DNA from: Natrialba swarupiae
GTDB lineage: Archaea > Halobacteriota > Halobacteria > Halobacteriales > Natrialbaceae
Length of the DNA stretch: 64,000 bases
Direction of reading: 5' to 3'
Assembly: GCF_008245225.1 (NCBI RefSeq)
Contig: NZ_VTAW01000020.1
Coordinates: 1-64,000, forward strand
Positions within the stretch are counted from its first letter, which is position 1. Each line of letters opens with the position of its first letter. Shown one piece after another: positions 34,322-43,626 of the stretch. The translations under genes and the position numbers were made by a program. The notes beneath the pieces are model-generated. The model searched no databases. It was given only the letters and a program-made list of their open reading frames with translations, and was not told the DNA's origin.

Positions 34322-36175
34322 ATGAAGCTCGTCGCCACCGTCGCGCTCGTCCTCGCCCTCGGCGTCGCCTCCCGCGTCCTCGCGGACCGACTGCGGATTC
34401 CGAGCGTCCTCTTTCTGATCGTCGCCGGAATCGTGATCGGACCCGCAGTGCTCGGCTTCGTCTCACGGGAGACGTTCGGTGGCGGGCTCTCGGCGATGGT
34501 TGGCGTCAGCGTCGCGATTATCCTCTTCGAGGGTGGCTACCATCTCAACCTCGAGAAACTCCGGGAGAGTCCCGCCGCACTGACACGCCTCGTCACCGTC
34601 GGCGCGGCGATCACCTGGCTCGGGACGGCCGCCGCCGTCGTCGTCTTCCTCGAGACGAGCCTCGAGGTTGGCTTGTTGGTCGGCGCGCTGTTGATCGCGA
34701 CCGGCCCGACCGTGATCGGACCGATCCTGCAGGTCGTCACCGTGCGGGATCACGTTGCAGCCGTCCTCGAGGGCGAGGGGGTGATCAACGACGTGACGGC
34801 GGCGATTCTGGTGGTCGTCATCTTCGAGGTTCTCGTCGCCGGGAACGGAACGCCGGCAGCACTCGTCGGCGGTTTCGTGGTCCGGCTGTTCGTCGGCCTC
34901 GCGTTCGGTGCCCTCGTCGCCGGAATCGTGTGGCTGGTCCTCAAGCGCGCACGCTCGAGACCCCGTGCGGCACCGCTGCACGCTCGGTTGATCGTCCTCG
35001 CCGGTGTCGTCGTCGCCTACGCCGGAGCTGAGACGATCGCAAGCGAGACGGGGATCGCCGCCGCCGCGATGGCCGGGTTCGTCCTCGGGAACGTCGACCT
35101 TCCCCATCACGAGGAGGTAATCGACTTCCTCGACGACCTTTCGGTCGTCGTTCTCTCGTTTATCTTCGTTGCACTGGCGGCGTTGATCGACTTCGCCGAT
35201 ATCCGCGCGCTCGGGCTGGCCGGCCTCGCCATCGTCGTCGCGATCACGCTGGTGCTTCGCCCGGCCGTCATCTACCTCTCGACGACCGATCCGCGGTTTA
35301 CGGGAAACGAGCGACTCTTCTTGAGCGCCGTCGGCCCGCGTGGGATCATTCCCGCCAGCGTCGCGACGCTGTTCGCCGTCGAGTTGCAGGCGCTCGGTCG
35401 GCCACAGGAGGCCCAGCTGCTCGCCGGCACCGTCTTTCTCATTATCTTCGCGACGGTCGTCCTCCAGGCCGGCCTCGCACGACAGATCGCAGACTACCTC
35501 GAGGTATCACCAATGCGCACGATAATCGTCGGCGGGGGCCGCGTCGGTCTCTCGCTCGCACAACGGCTCGAACAGGACGGCGAGAACGTACTGCTGGTCG
35601 ACTACGACCCCGACGCGGTCGAGAAAGCCCGCAAACGCGGTCTCACCGCACTCGAGGGCGACGGCACGGACGCCGACGTACTCGAGGCCGCGGGTGCGGA
35701 CGACGCGAAGACGGTCATCGCGACCACGCCGGACGACGACGTCAACCTGCTTGTTTGCCAGCTCGCGAAGACCACCTTCGACGTCGGCAAGGTCGCCTCG
35801 CGAGTCAACCAGCCCGACAACGTCGACGCCTTCGAATCGCTCGGCGTCCACGCGATCGACCTCTCGATGGCGACCGCGTGGTCCCTCGAGAACGTCTTAG
35901 AGCGACCGTCGCTGTCGGCGTGGATGAACGAACTCGGCCGGACCGGCGACGTCCAGGAGATCGAGGTTACCGCGTCGGATCTCGTCGGGAAGACGATCGC
36001 CGAGGTCAACGCCGAAATCCCCGACGGCTGTATCGTCGGATTGCTCACCCACCAGAACGGGACGACTGAGGTCCCGACCGGCGATCACCGACTTCGGGAC
36101 GGCGACCGCGTAACCTTCCTCGGGCAGACGGCGGCCGTCGACCGGGCCGTCAAGCGGTTCCACCCCCACGACTGA
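34322..36175 (+). CDS. Cation:proton antiporter with C-terminal TrkA (RCK) domain, copy B
   Basis: 617 aa, the paralogue of 110-1960 and collinear with it throughout: same CPA membrane domain, Rossmann TrkA-N with GGGRVG near residue 402, and TrkA-C end. The start context ATGAAGCTCG is a cleaner ATG than in copy A. The last gene of the copy B module; a TATACGG-like half repeat follows its stop. Confidence 0.93.
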   Translation: MKLVATVALVLALGVASRVLADRLRIPSVLFLIVAGIVIGPAVLGFVSRETFGGGLSAMVGVSVAIILFEGGYHLNLEKLRESPAALTRLVTVGAAITWLGTAAAVVVFLETSLEVGLLVGALLIATGPTVIGPILQVVTVRDHVAAVLEGEGVINDVTAAILVVVIFEVLVAGNGTPAALVGGFVVRLFVGLAFGALVAGIVWLVLKRARSRPRAAPLHARLIVLAGVVVAYAGAETIASETGIAAAAMAGFVLGNVDLPHHEEVIDFLDDLSVVVLSFIFVALAALIDFADIRALGLAGLAIVVAITLVLRPAVIYLSTTDPRFTGNERLFLSAVGPRGIIPASVATLFAVELQALGRPQEAQLLAGTVFLIIFATVVLQAGLARQIADYLEVSPMRTIIVGGGRVGLSLAQRLEQDGENVLLVDYDPDAVEKARKRGLTALEGDGTDADVLEAAGADDAKTVIATTPDDDVNLLVCQLAKTTFDVGKVASRVNQPDNVDAFESLGVHAIDLSMATAWSLENVLERPSLSAWMNELGRTGDVQEIEVTASDLVGKTIAEVNAEIPDGCIVGLLTHQNGTTEVPTGDHRLRDGDRVTFLGQTAAVDRAVKRFHPHD

Positions 36176-36420
36176 TACGGATTACTGTATCGATCTCCCG
36201 GCACACCGCCGTCCGAGTTACGGTTGCACCGGAGCTGACGGACGATATCGGTCTAACGGACGAACTGTCGGACAGCGACCAGTCTGAACCCGACACATAC
36301 CGATACGGCGGTCGTTCGACCGGACCGCTGGGCCCCGCACGCGAAGCGATCAGTGTCGTTTAATATATAAAAGTCCCACTGTAGCGAACGTTTATATTGT
36401 GTAATCCGATACGAACCGCT

Positions 36421-37221
36421 ATGACCAGACAGACGGCGAAAACCACGAAACGGTCACTGGGCGTGATCGATACGATCCAGACGCAGGGTGGTGCAACGCT
36501 CGAGGAGCTGACCGACGAACTCGAGATGTCGCGAAGTACGGTTCACCTCCATCTCCGAACCCTCCTCGATGAGGGGTATCTCACGAAGGAGGGTGCGGTC
36601 TATCATATCGGGTTGCGCTTTCTCAACCACGGAGAGTACGCGCGATCACGGAAGACGGCGTACACGTTGGCAAAACAGACCGTGACGGAACTGTCGAACG
36701 AGATCGACGAGGAGGTCGAGTTCGTCGTCGAAAACGACAACCGCGGTATTCTGGTCTACGAATCCTTCCACCCGGACAGCCACTTTCCGTCCAAGGAGCG
36801 CCACATCTCCACTGCTCCGAGTTCCGCCGGGATCTACTACTATCTCCACTGCGTCGCGACCGGGAAAGCGATTCTCGCTGCACTCCCCGACGACCGCGTC
36901 GAAGCGATCCTCGACGACTGGGGGCTCCCCAGACAGACAACGCAGACGATTACGGACCGGAACGCCCTCCTCGAGGAACTCGAGCAGGTTCGCGAGCGAG
37001 GCGTCGCGTTCGCCGACGAGGAGTACGTCGACGGCCTCAGAGAAGTCGGTCGGTGCGTCAGGGGCCCCGACGGGCGTGTTCTCGGTGCGGTCGCCATCAT
37101 CGGTCCAAAGTATCGGTTCACGGACGATCGGTACACCACCGAACTACCCGCGATCCTGGCGGAGTACGTCGACGACCTCGAGGCGACGATCGAGGACTCG
37201 TATCTCGAAGAGTTTCGGTGA
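36421..37221 (+). CDS. IclR family transcriptional regulator
   Basis: 266 aa from ATG 36421 (MTRQTAKTTKRSLGVIDTI). N-terminal winged helix (TLEELTDELEMSRSTVHLHLRTL) and a C-terminal IclR effector domain containing a GKAILAALPDDRV segment and RCVRGPDGRVLGAVAIIGP. Haloarchaeal IclR proteins usually control sugar or organic acid catabolism. The upstream region has a TTATATAAA-like box. No obvious target operon is adjacent; the antiporter ends 245 nt upstream. Confidence 0.92.
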   Translation: MTRQTAKTTKRSLGVIDTIQTQGGATLEELTDELEMSRSTVHLHLRTLLDEGYLTKEGAVYHIGLRFLNHGEYARSRKTAYTLAKQTVTELSNEIDEEVEFVVENDNRGILVYESFHPDSHFPSKERHISTAPSSAGIYYYLHCVATGKAILAALPDDRVEAILDDWGLPRQTTQTITDRNALLEELEQVRERGVAFADEEYVDGLREVGRCVRGPDGRVLGAVAIIGPKYRFTDDRYTTELPAILAEYVDDLEATIEDSYLEEFR

Positions 37222-37765
37222 CGTCCCGTGATAGTCTGGGCGGTGCGCTTGCTTTGCTCTCCGGATAGGGACGGACGTGGATGAGTTCCACCGATTGCGC
37301 GCTGGGCTGGGCTCGTGTCGTCGCGGTATCGGTCCGCTATACGTGGACTTTTATTATATGTGTTCTACGAGCGATACCTTTACTGGTTGGTCTCCCAATC
37401 TAACCTGCGAAATAGACCGAACATGGTCGCTCTTCGATTACAATCATACTCCTGTAATAAACGGTCGAGTGAGTTTGATCGAGATCGGTACGTCCGTACA
37501 TGTTGTACTATTATATACTTGATGTGGTCTACTGTTACGATGTCTGTATCACGTCCCGTCGGCGACCGACTCCTTGTTGTAGGATTAATGAAAAATTCAG
37601 CTCAAACCAATAAGTGAGTATGGACAGTGTGAGTACGAGCGTCGAACAGTTGGTACTATCGTTCGGTCGGCGAACACCTCGAGAACCTCGAGGCGATCAC
37701 GGCGGACGAGCTGTGACCCACCGGAGACCAAACGCTTTATCTCGGGGTGCTGGCTACTATCGGGC
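37222..37765. other. A+T-rich intergenic region
   Basis: 544 nt with several TATA-like tracts and no convincing gene. Near 37650-37713 one frame reads VGEHLENLEAITADEL and a stop, which looks like a protein tail with no body; it is too short to assign. Possibly an old deletion scar. Confidence 0.45.
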
Positions 37766-37900
37766 ATGGTGTTCGACGACGTGCTTAGCGGCGACCAGCT
37801 TACGGGCCGTCAAGCGACGGCGATCTTCGTCGCATGGTTAACGGTCGTGATCGCAGTTGGCATTGTTATGCTCGTGTATACGAGAGCGATGGTCGGGTAG
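37766..37900 (+). CDS. Small single-span membrane peptide
   Basis: 44 codons beginning MVFDDVLSGDQLTGRQAT, then one hydrophobic helix (AIFVAWLTVVIAVGIVMLVY) and a short tail. A TTTAT box lies about 30 nt upstream, fitting a leaderless gene. It ends 72 nt before deoxyhypusine synthase. No family recognised; it could instead be part of the respiratory chain, whose ba3 genes lie downstream. Confidence 0.5.
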   Translation: MVFDDVLSGDQLTGRQATAIFVAWLTVVIAVGIVMLVYTRAMVG

Positions 37901-37972
37901 TCGCGGTCGTCTCGGCGCGCTCACTCGTCTCGAGACGAGGGATTCAAATCAGTCGTCGCACAACGAGAGGGT

Positions 37973-38944
37973 ATGACCGACGACGAATCCCGAGAACACG
38001 TCCTTCCGGGGAGCGGCGACGAACTATCCACGGCGGACGTCCGCGGATACGATTTCCGCGGCGAGTTCGACTTTCAGGACCTCATGTCGTCCTACGAGAC
38101 GACGGGGTTTCAGGCGACACAACTCGCAGAGGCCATCGATATCGCCGAACGAATGCAAGAAGACGACGCGACCGTCTACCTCACGTTCACCTCGAACATC
38201 ATCTCCTCGGGGCTGCGTGAAGTAGTCGCGTACCTGGTACGCGAAGGGTACGTCGACGTGCTCATCACGACGTCGGGATCGTTGACCGAAGACGTCATCA
38301 AGACCGAGAAGCCGTTCAAGATGGGCGAGTGGGACGCCGACGAGTCGACGCTTCGTGACCGTGGAATCAATCGTCTCGGAAATATCTTCGTCCCGTCCGA
38401 TCGATACGTGTGGCTCGAGGAGTATCTCTACGACTTCTTCGAGGATTTCTTCGCGGAGGAGAAAGTTCGGACGCCGACGGCGTTCGCCCGGGAACTCGGG
38501 GAGACGCTCGACGACGAAGATTCCGTCCTGAAACAGGCCGCGGACAACGACGTTCCCGTCTACTGTCCGGCGCTGACGGACGCGGAGGTCGGAAACTTCC
38601 TCTATTATTACCGGCAGGGGTACGACTCGGAGGTCGGTATCGAGATTCTGGACGACTACGACTCGCTCATTGAGGACGGCTTGCTCGCCGATACGACGGG
38701 ACTGATCGCCGTCGGCGGCGGCGTGCCGAAACACCACGCGATCATGACGAACCTGTTCCGGGGCGGTGCCGACTACGTCGTCTACATATCGACGGGGATG
38801 GAAGGGGATGGATCGCTCTCGGGAGCGCCACCCAACGAGGCGGTGTCGTGGGGGAAGATCAAAGAGCGGCGGACGAACTACACGCAAATCGAAGCCGAAG
38901 CCACGCTCGTGTTCCCGCTGCTGGTCGCGAGTGCGTTCACGTAA
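37973..38944 (+). CDS. dys: Deoxyhypusine synthase
   Basis: 323 aa. Transfers the aminobutyl group of spermidine (or, in archaea that use agmatine, a related donor) to a lysine of aIF5A. The NAD-binding and active-site end GGGVPKHHAI, STGMEGDGSLSGA and AVSWGKI is present, with the catalytic Lys in SWGKI. The NIISSGL and TTSGSLTED strands also match. Haloarchaeal form of DHS. Stand-alone housekeeping gene between the small peptide and the oxidase operon. Confidence 0.93.
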   Translation: MTDDESREHVLPGSGDELSTADVRGYDFRGEFDFQDLMSSYETTGFQATQLAEAIDIAERMQEDDATVYLTFTSNIISSGLREVVAYLVREGYVDVLITTSGSLTEDVIKTEKPFKMGEWDADESTLRDRGINRLGNIFVPSDRYVWLEEYLYDFFEDFFAEEKVRTPTAFARELGETLDDEDSVLKQAADNDVPVYCPALTDAEVGNFLYYYRQGYDSEVGIEILDDYDSLIEDGLLADTTGLIAVGGGVPKHHAIMTNLFRGGADYVVYISTGMEGDGSLSGAPPNEAVSWGKIKERRTNYTQIEAEATLVFPLLVASAFT

Positions 38945-39222
38945 CGCTCGCCGTCGGCATCGATTCGAAATCACCGATCGATTCGTTTCGGGTAGTGTCG
39001 TCGACAGCCCCGACGTCGAGTCGATCCCGACCAGGCGGACAGTGGACTCTACAATCATACTAGTCTAGACAGTTCACTGATATTGCTTCGTACGGTCGAC
39101 AGCGACAGCAAGATCGCCCCGTGTATCCTGTTCTTACTTACATCGTTTCACGGGTGAAAGTGTGATTTATATCAGGTAACCGCACCTGCTTTTATTACCG
39201 TTACCGTGGTATCGCGCTCGCC

Positions 39223-39387
39223 ATGGATGACACCACCGCTGCTCGAGAGATCGACCACGATGAGTTCGACCCATACGGGACGCTGGCGTTGATCGTCCTG
39301 TACTTCGTCGTCCTCACGCTGATGTGGGTGTTTACGTACTTCGTCGAATTCCTCGGGAACGCACCGACGCCGATGATCGTCCTGTAA
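39223..39387 (+). CDS. ba3-type cytochrome oxidase small subunit (CbaD-like)
   Basis: 54 codons, MDDTTAAREIDHDEFDPYG followed by one hydrophobic helix (LALIVLYFVVLTLMWVFTYF). Single-helix small subunits precede subunit II in haloarchaeal and thermus-type ba3 oxidases. It lies 10 nt before the subunit II start, so it belongs to the same transcript. Confidence 0.75.
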   Translation: MDDTTAAREIDHDEFDPYGTLALIVLYFVVLTLMWVFTYFVEFLGNAPTPMIVL

Positions 39388-39397
39388 GGTGTCGACG

Positions 39398-40186
39398 ATG
39401 AGGATTCACCAGTACGAACGGCTGTGGCTGATCGGGGCGATGGTACTCATCGTCGGCTTCATCGTCACGATCACGTACGGGGCGGTCGGGCTCGGAATTA
39501 CCATGGTCGACGATCAGGAAGCAACGCTCCCACCGGACGATATCGACGACGACGAACGCTTTGCGGATCCCCGCGTCGAACAGGTGGGTGAAGACGAGTA
39601 CGAGGCCTACGTCGTCGCGATGACGTTCATTTACCAGCCGGATCCGATCGAAGTCCCGGCCAACAGCGAGGTGACGTTCTACGTCACGTCTCGGGACGTG
39701 ATCCACAGTTTCACCGTCGTCGGAACGAACACGAACACGATGGTCATTCCCGGCGAGGTGTCAGTGATGACCGTCGAGTTCGACGAACCCGGCGAGTACG
39801 GCGTGGTCTGTAACGAGTACTGTGGCTCCGGTCACCACGACATGGAGGGCGAGTTGATCGTCCACCCCGAAGACGAGTTCACTCTGACCGAACTCGCAGT
39901 GGACGCGCCGGAATCGGTCGCTCCTGGGGACGACGTCGAACTCGAGGCGACGATCGACAACGGGTTGCTCGAGGACCTCGACGTCACCCTCGAGGCGGAG
40001 ATCGGCGACGAGACGTTCGAGGAGGACGTCACGGTGGCCGGCGACGGTTCGGAGACGGTGACGATCACCGTCGACGGCGAGGAGCTCGGCGAGGGTGACC
40101 ACGACTGGACAATCTCGGTGGACGACGAAACCGAGAGCGGGTCCGTAACGGTCGGCGACGAGGAGGACGGAGGTGACGACTCGTGA
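39398..40186 (+). CDS. Cytochrome oxidase subunit II, ba3-type, with CARDB-like tail
   Basis: 262 aa from ATG 39398. One N-terminal membrane helix, then a CuA cupredoxin domain: His in VIHSFTVVG and CNEYCGSGHHDM supply the ligands. It receives electrons from a soluble donor and passes them to subunit I. From about residue 165 an extra acidic beta-rich domain of about 100 residues (FTLTELAVDAPESVAPGDDV ...) resembles CARDB-type adhesion/bacterial-Ig folds, which is unusual for CuA subunits. Overlaps subunit I by 4 nt. Confidence 0.88.
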   Translation: MRIHQYERLWLIGAMVLIVGFIVTITYGAVGLGITMVDDQEATLPPDDIDDDERFADPRVEQVGEDEYEAYVVAMTFIYQPDPIEVPANSEVTFYVTSRDVIHSFTVVGTNTNTMVIPGEVSVMTVEFDEPGEYGVVCNEYCGSGHHDMEGELIVHPEDEFTLTELAVDAPESVAPGDDVELEATIDNGLLEDLDVTLEAEIGDETFEEDVTVAGDGSETVTITVDGEELGEGDHDWTISVDDETESGSVTVGDEEDGGDDS

Positions 40187-41955
40187 CGGACCTGTTCGTC
40201 GACAGCTATCCCAAGCAGGCTCGAGTCGTCCGTTCGGCGTTTCTGACCGCCTACATCGCCCTGGGGATCGGGGCGCTCTTCGGCGTGTTACAGGCGTTAC
40301 ACCGGACCGACATCCTCCGACTCGTCGAGTCGCCGACGTACTATACCATCCTGACGGGCCACGGCGTCTTTCTGGTCATCACGTTCACGATCTTCTTCCT
40401 CGTGGGACTCTATCAGTGGGCGGTAACGGACAGTCTGGGTCGTGGCCCCGTCGACATGCGACTCACCTGGGCGTGGTACGGGTTGATGTCCTCCGGGACG
40501 CTTCTGGCTGCGATCGCGATACTCGCCGGGTTTCTGGACGATCCGCCGACCGTCCTCGGCTCCGAACTGAGTGCTGACGTCCTCTTTACGTTCTACGCGC
40601 CGTTGCAAGCGAATCCGATCTTTTATGTTGGACTCGTCCTGTTCGTCGTCGGGACGTGGCTTGCCGGTGCCGATTGGTTCCGAACCTGGTGGTCCTGGAA
40701 GCAAGAGAATCCGGATGCACGCATCCCGTTACCAACGTTCATGGTCCTCACGACGATGATTATGTGGTATATCTCCTCGATCGGCGTAGCGGTATCCATT
40801 CTCGCGTTCATCTTGCCGTGGTCGCTGGGCCTCACAGGCAGTCTCAACCCCACGCTGACGCGGACGCTGTTCTGGTACTTCGGGCATCCAGTCGTCTACT
40901 TTTGGCTGTTGCCAGCGTACCTCCTGTGGTACACCGTCCTGCCCAAACTCTCCGGCGGGCGGCTGTTCAGCGATCCACTAGCACGCGTCGTCTTCATCCT
41001 CTTTATACTGCTCTCGACGCCCGTCGGGATTCACCACCAGTATCTCGATCCGGGCATCTCGGATGGATTCAAGTTTATCGTGATGACGAACACGATGTTC
41101 CTGCTGTTACCGAGTTTCTTAACAGCGTTCACCGTCGTCGCGAGCATGGAACACGGGGCCCGCCAACGCGGCGGCGACGGCTACTTCAACTGGCTTCAGG
41201 CGCTCCCCTGGCGCGACCCGGCCTTTACCGGAATGTCTCTCGCCGGTGTGGTCTTCGCGTTCGGCGGGTTCACGGGCATCGTCAACGCGGGCATGAACAT
41301 CAACTACCTCGTCCACAACTCGCTGTGGGTGCCCGGTCACATCCACACGCAGGTCGGGACGGCCGTCGCGTTGACGTTCATGGCCGGGTCGTACTGGCTC
41401 GTTCCGCAGCTGACCGGTAACCGACTGGTCGGACGCGACGTCGCGCTGGTCCAGGTCGTCCTCTGGTTCGTCGGCATCGTCTTTATGACGAACTCGATGT
41501 ACCGCGGCGGACTGATCGGCATTCCCCGGCGCTCGGCGGAACCGCAGTACGACTTCGACTACGAGATCGCCGTCGGTTCGATTCCCGAGATCCGCGCCCA
41601 GCTCGCCATCGGCGGCGTGTTGCTGTTCGTCTCGGCGATGCTCTTTCTCGTGTTGATCCTCCTGACTGCCTTCAACGACGACAGCGAGCCCATCGTCGAC
41701 GGGACGATCCCGCCGGCGCTGTCCGGTCCCGAGGATTCACCGCGAGTCCTCGACGACCTCCGGGTGTGGATCGCGATCGCGCTCGTTCTCGTGGCTATCG
41801 CCTACGCGTTCCCACTCGCCAATATCGTGAGTCGCGGCGGCCTGTTCGGCCCCGATATCGGTCCGTTCCCGGTCGTCGTCGAGACCGTCGCGTCCGTGCT
41901 ATCTACCACCGACACTGGAATGTATCTCGAGGCCCTAGTCGAGACCGAATCGTGA
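40183..41955 (+). CDS. Cytochrome oxidase subunit I, ba3-type
   Basis: 590 aa, GTG start inside the GTGA overlap with subunit II. About 13 transmembrane helices. Heme and CuB ligands are visible: TGHGV (low-spin heme His), GHPVVYFWLLPAY (CuB His and cross-linked Tyr), GIHHQYLDPG (two CuB His) and PGHIHTQVG (heme a3 and low-spin heme His). The lineage is B-type, proton-pumping with the single K-like channel. It catalyses four-electron reduction of O2. A small membrane ORF follows with a 4-nt GTGA overlap or an 8-nt gap. Confidence 0.93.
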   Translation: MTDLFVDSYPKQARVVRSAFLTAYIALGIGALFGVLQALHRTDILRLVESPTYYTILTGHGVFLVITFTIFFLVGLYQWAVTDSLGRGPVDMRLTWAWYGLMSSGTLLAAIAILAGFLDDPPTVLGSELSADVLFTFYAPLQANPIFYVGLVLFVVGTWLAGADWFRTWWSWKQENPDARIPLPTFMVLTTMIMWYISSIGVAVSILAFILPWSLGLTGSLNPTLTRTLFWYFGHPVVYFWLLPAYLLWYTVLPKLSGGRLFSDPLARVVFILFILLSTPVGIHHQYLDPGISDGFKFIVMTNTMFLLLPSFLTAFTVVASMEHGARQRGGDGYFNWLQALPWRDPAFTGMSLAGVVFAFGGFTGIVNAGMNINYLVHNSLWVPGHIHTQVGTAVALTFMAGSYWLVPQLTGNRLVGRDVALVQVVLWFVGIVFMTNSMYRGGLIGIPRRSAEPQYDFDYEIAVGSIPEIRAQLAIGGVLLFVSAMLFLVLILLTAFNDDSEPIVDGTIPPALSGPEDSPRVLDDLRVWIAIALVLVAIAYAFPLANIVSRGGLFGPDIGPFPVVVETVASVLSTTDTGMYLEALVETES

Positions 41956-41963
41956 ATCACCTG

Positions 41964-42155
41964 ATGCGGACCTCCCCCGCCAAACTCCTGATCCTGATCG
42001 CGATACTCCTCGTGATCGTCGTCGAACTCCGAACGGTGCTCGCGTTTTTCGACGTCGAACTGACGGTTCTCCAGGGGATTGCAGTCGGTATCGTCGGAAT
42101 CGCGCTGTTGCTCGTGTGGGCGTTTTCCCCCCTGTTCAGCGAGTCAGACCAGTGA
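41964..42155 (+). CDS. Small two-span membrane protein of the oxidase operon
   Basis: 63 codons from ATG 41964 (MRTSPAKLLILIAIL); a GTG four codons earlier (41952) would overlap the subunit I stop. Two hydrophobic helices and an acidic end. Its position immediately after subunit I matches the CbaE-type accessory ORFs of haloarchaeal ba3 operons. Confidence 0.7.
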   Translation: MRTSPAKLLILIAILLVIVVELRTVLAFFDVELTVLQGIAVGIVGIALLLVWAFSPLFSESDQ

Positions 42156-42319
42156 TGAGTCGAGACGTGCTCGGTGCCGAGGACTCTCGACTCACTTCTC
42201 GAGGCGACAGTCTCCGTTGGCTGTCGGCAGACGCGACTCTGCGGTCGGCGACTCGCAGCGCTCGTGTTGGCTGCGCTCGTGGTACTAGATTGATTACGCT
42301 TCGAGCCGTACAATCGGCT

Positions 42320-42520
42320 ATGCTCGAAGACGTGTCACCACGTCACGCCGCTGCTGTCGGTTTGCTCGCGCTCTTCCCGACCGTCGTGTACGGGCTCGGC
42401 CATCCCGGACTCGCTGGATTCGTCGCTGCGGTCAACGTTGTCATCATCTTCGGGTCGCTGTACATCGCGCTGTCGCCGATCGACGAACCGAACGACATCG
42501 ACGACGGTGCACCCTCCTGA
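42320..42520 (+). CDS. Small membrane protein, probable ba3-oxidase subunit
   Basis: 66 codons from ATG 42320 (MLEDVSPRHAAAVGLLAL). Two hydrophobic helices with GLGHPGLAGF between. Haloarchaeal genomes often carry a protein like this next to the ba3 oxidase operon and label it an oxidase subunit. It is 165 nt from the preceding ORF, so it may have its own promoter. Confidence 0.65.
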   Translation: MLEDVSPRHAAAVGLLALFPTVVYGLGHPGLAGFVAAVNVVIIFGSLYIALSPIDEPNDIDDGAPS

Positions 42521-42635
42521 CGACGCCGAGGGAACGGCGGTCGAACGGCCCTGACCGTACTGACGGACAGTACAGAACGGGCGTCCGTCTCGCTATCTGA
42601 TGAGTGTAAGGACTGGATACAGCACAGACGGCGAA

Positions 42636-43142
42636 CTACTCGGCCCGGACCTCGAGCGATCCGACCATCTCCCGTTCGTGGGTCTCACACAGGTAGACGT
42701 CCATCTCGCTGCCTGCCTCGACGACGGTCGTCGTTTCTTCACCCTCGGTATCGACGAACGCGGTCGAAACTAGCGGCTCGTCTCCGTCCTCCCAGATCGC
42801 GAAGTTGTGTACGTCACCGTCGGCGTTCGTCCAGATAAACTCGTACTCGCGGCCCTCGTAGAGGGCCAGATCGGGGTTCGTTTCGCCGTCGATCGGTGCT
42901 GGGCGACGTCCGACCCACCCGTCGTCGGCGTGGGCCTCGAGTTCGATCGCGTCGACGTCTTCCCACTCGGCGTCTGGTGGATCGGCGTCGTCCGCAGCCT
43001 CGTCGGCCCCTTCGTCGTCGCGGTCCGATTCGGCGTCACCTTCGCCCGTCCCGTCGGTACAGCCCGCGAGAACGGCGCTACTGATTCCGCTCGCGACCGC
43101 ACAGAGCAGCGTCCGTCGAGAGCGTTGGTCGGGCGATATCAT
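42636..43142 (-). CDS. Halocyanin-like blue-copper lipoprotein
   Basis: 168 aa from ATG 43142. A Tat signal with QRSRRTLL and lipobox LAGC, an acidic linker of about 40 residues, then a cupredoxin domain with HNFAIW and YLCETHEREMVG, giving the type-1 copper set His, Cys, His, Met. Surface-anchored electron carrier, convergent with the ba3 oxidase genes and a plausible electron donor to its CuA subunit. Upstream of it is a 480-nt gap with repeat-like sequence. Confidence 0.88.
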   Translation of the reverse strand: MISPDQRSRRTLLCAVASGISSAVLAGCTDGTGEGDAESDRDDEGADEAADDADPPDAEWEDVDAIELEAHADDGWVGRRPAPIDGETNPDLALYEGREYEFIWTNADGDVHNFAIWEDGDEPLVSTAFVDTEGEETTTVVEAGSEMDVYLCETHEREMVGSLEVRAE

Positions 43143-43626
43143 ACTCACGGGTTGGTGGTCCGGTCCGGTAAACCCGTGGCCGGCATTCGCCCACAACCCC
43201 GCTGCCGTCGGAAGTACACGATTACGTGATAGTCGAGAGTCGAACTGTCATCTCACGTGATCTAACACGCACAGTGCGGAATTCATCTCACGACTAGTGC
43301 CGTTGGGTTTCTCCCCCTTCTCGTAGAAACGTCCCTGTACACCTGACTGCAGCACAGCCGTCGATCGACGTATCGTTCGTTACCGTCGCTTGGCACTATC
43401 CGCTCGACGTCAGTACCGGTTCGACCACAAACCTGTCGTGTAGGACAGCGGTACAGCGGTCCGTATCACGGCTGTGGACTTTCTCAGATCGAAGCTCCCT
43501 AGTAGCGGAATACAGTCGACGGTGTTCATTCCGGTTACCGATAATAATCTTCGATGACAGAGACGATCACTGGAGCTATTGTGCTCATAACAATTCGTGT
43601 CAGCAGAACCGTTTCCTACCACACAG
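43143..43626. other. Intergenic region with a probable family-B element
   Basis: 484 nt between divergent lipoprotein genes. It holds a weak family-B copy around 43396-43466, ending TACAGCGGTCCGTAT, and promoter-like sequences for both genes. No gene seen. Confidence 0.5.

Noticed and set aside
37650-37713. Short frame ending VGEHLENLEAITADEL
   Set aside because: Looks protein-like but is too short, with no start or family signature, to be listed as a gene.
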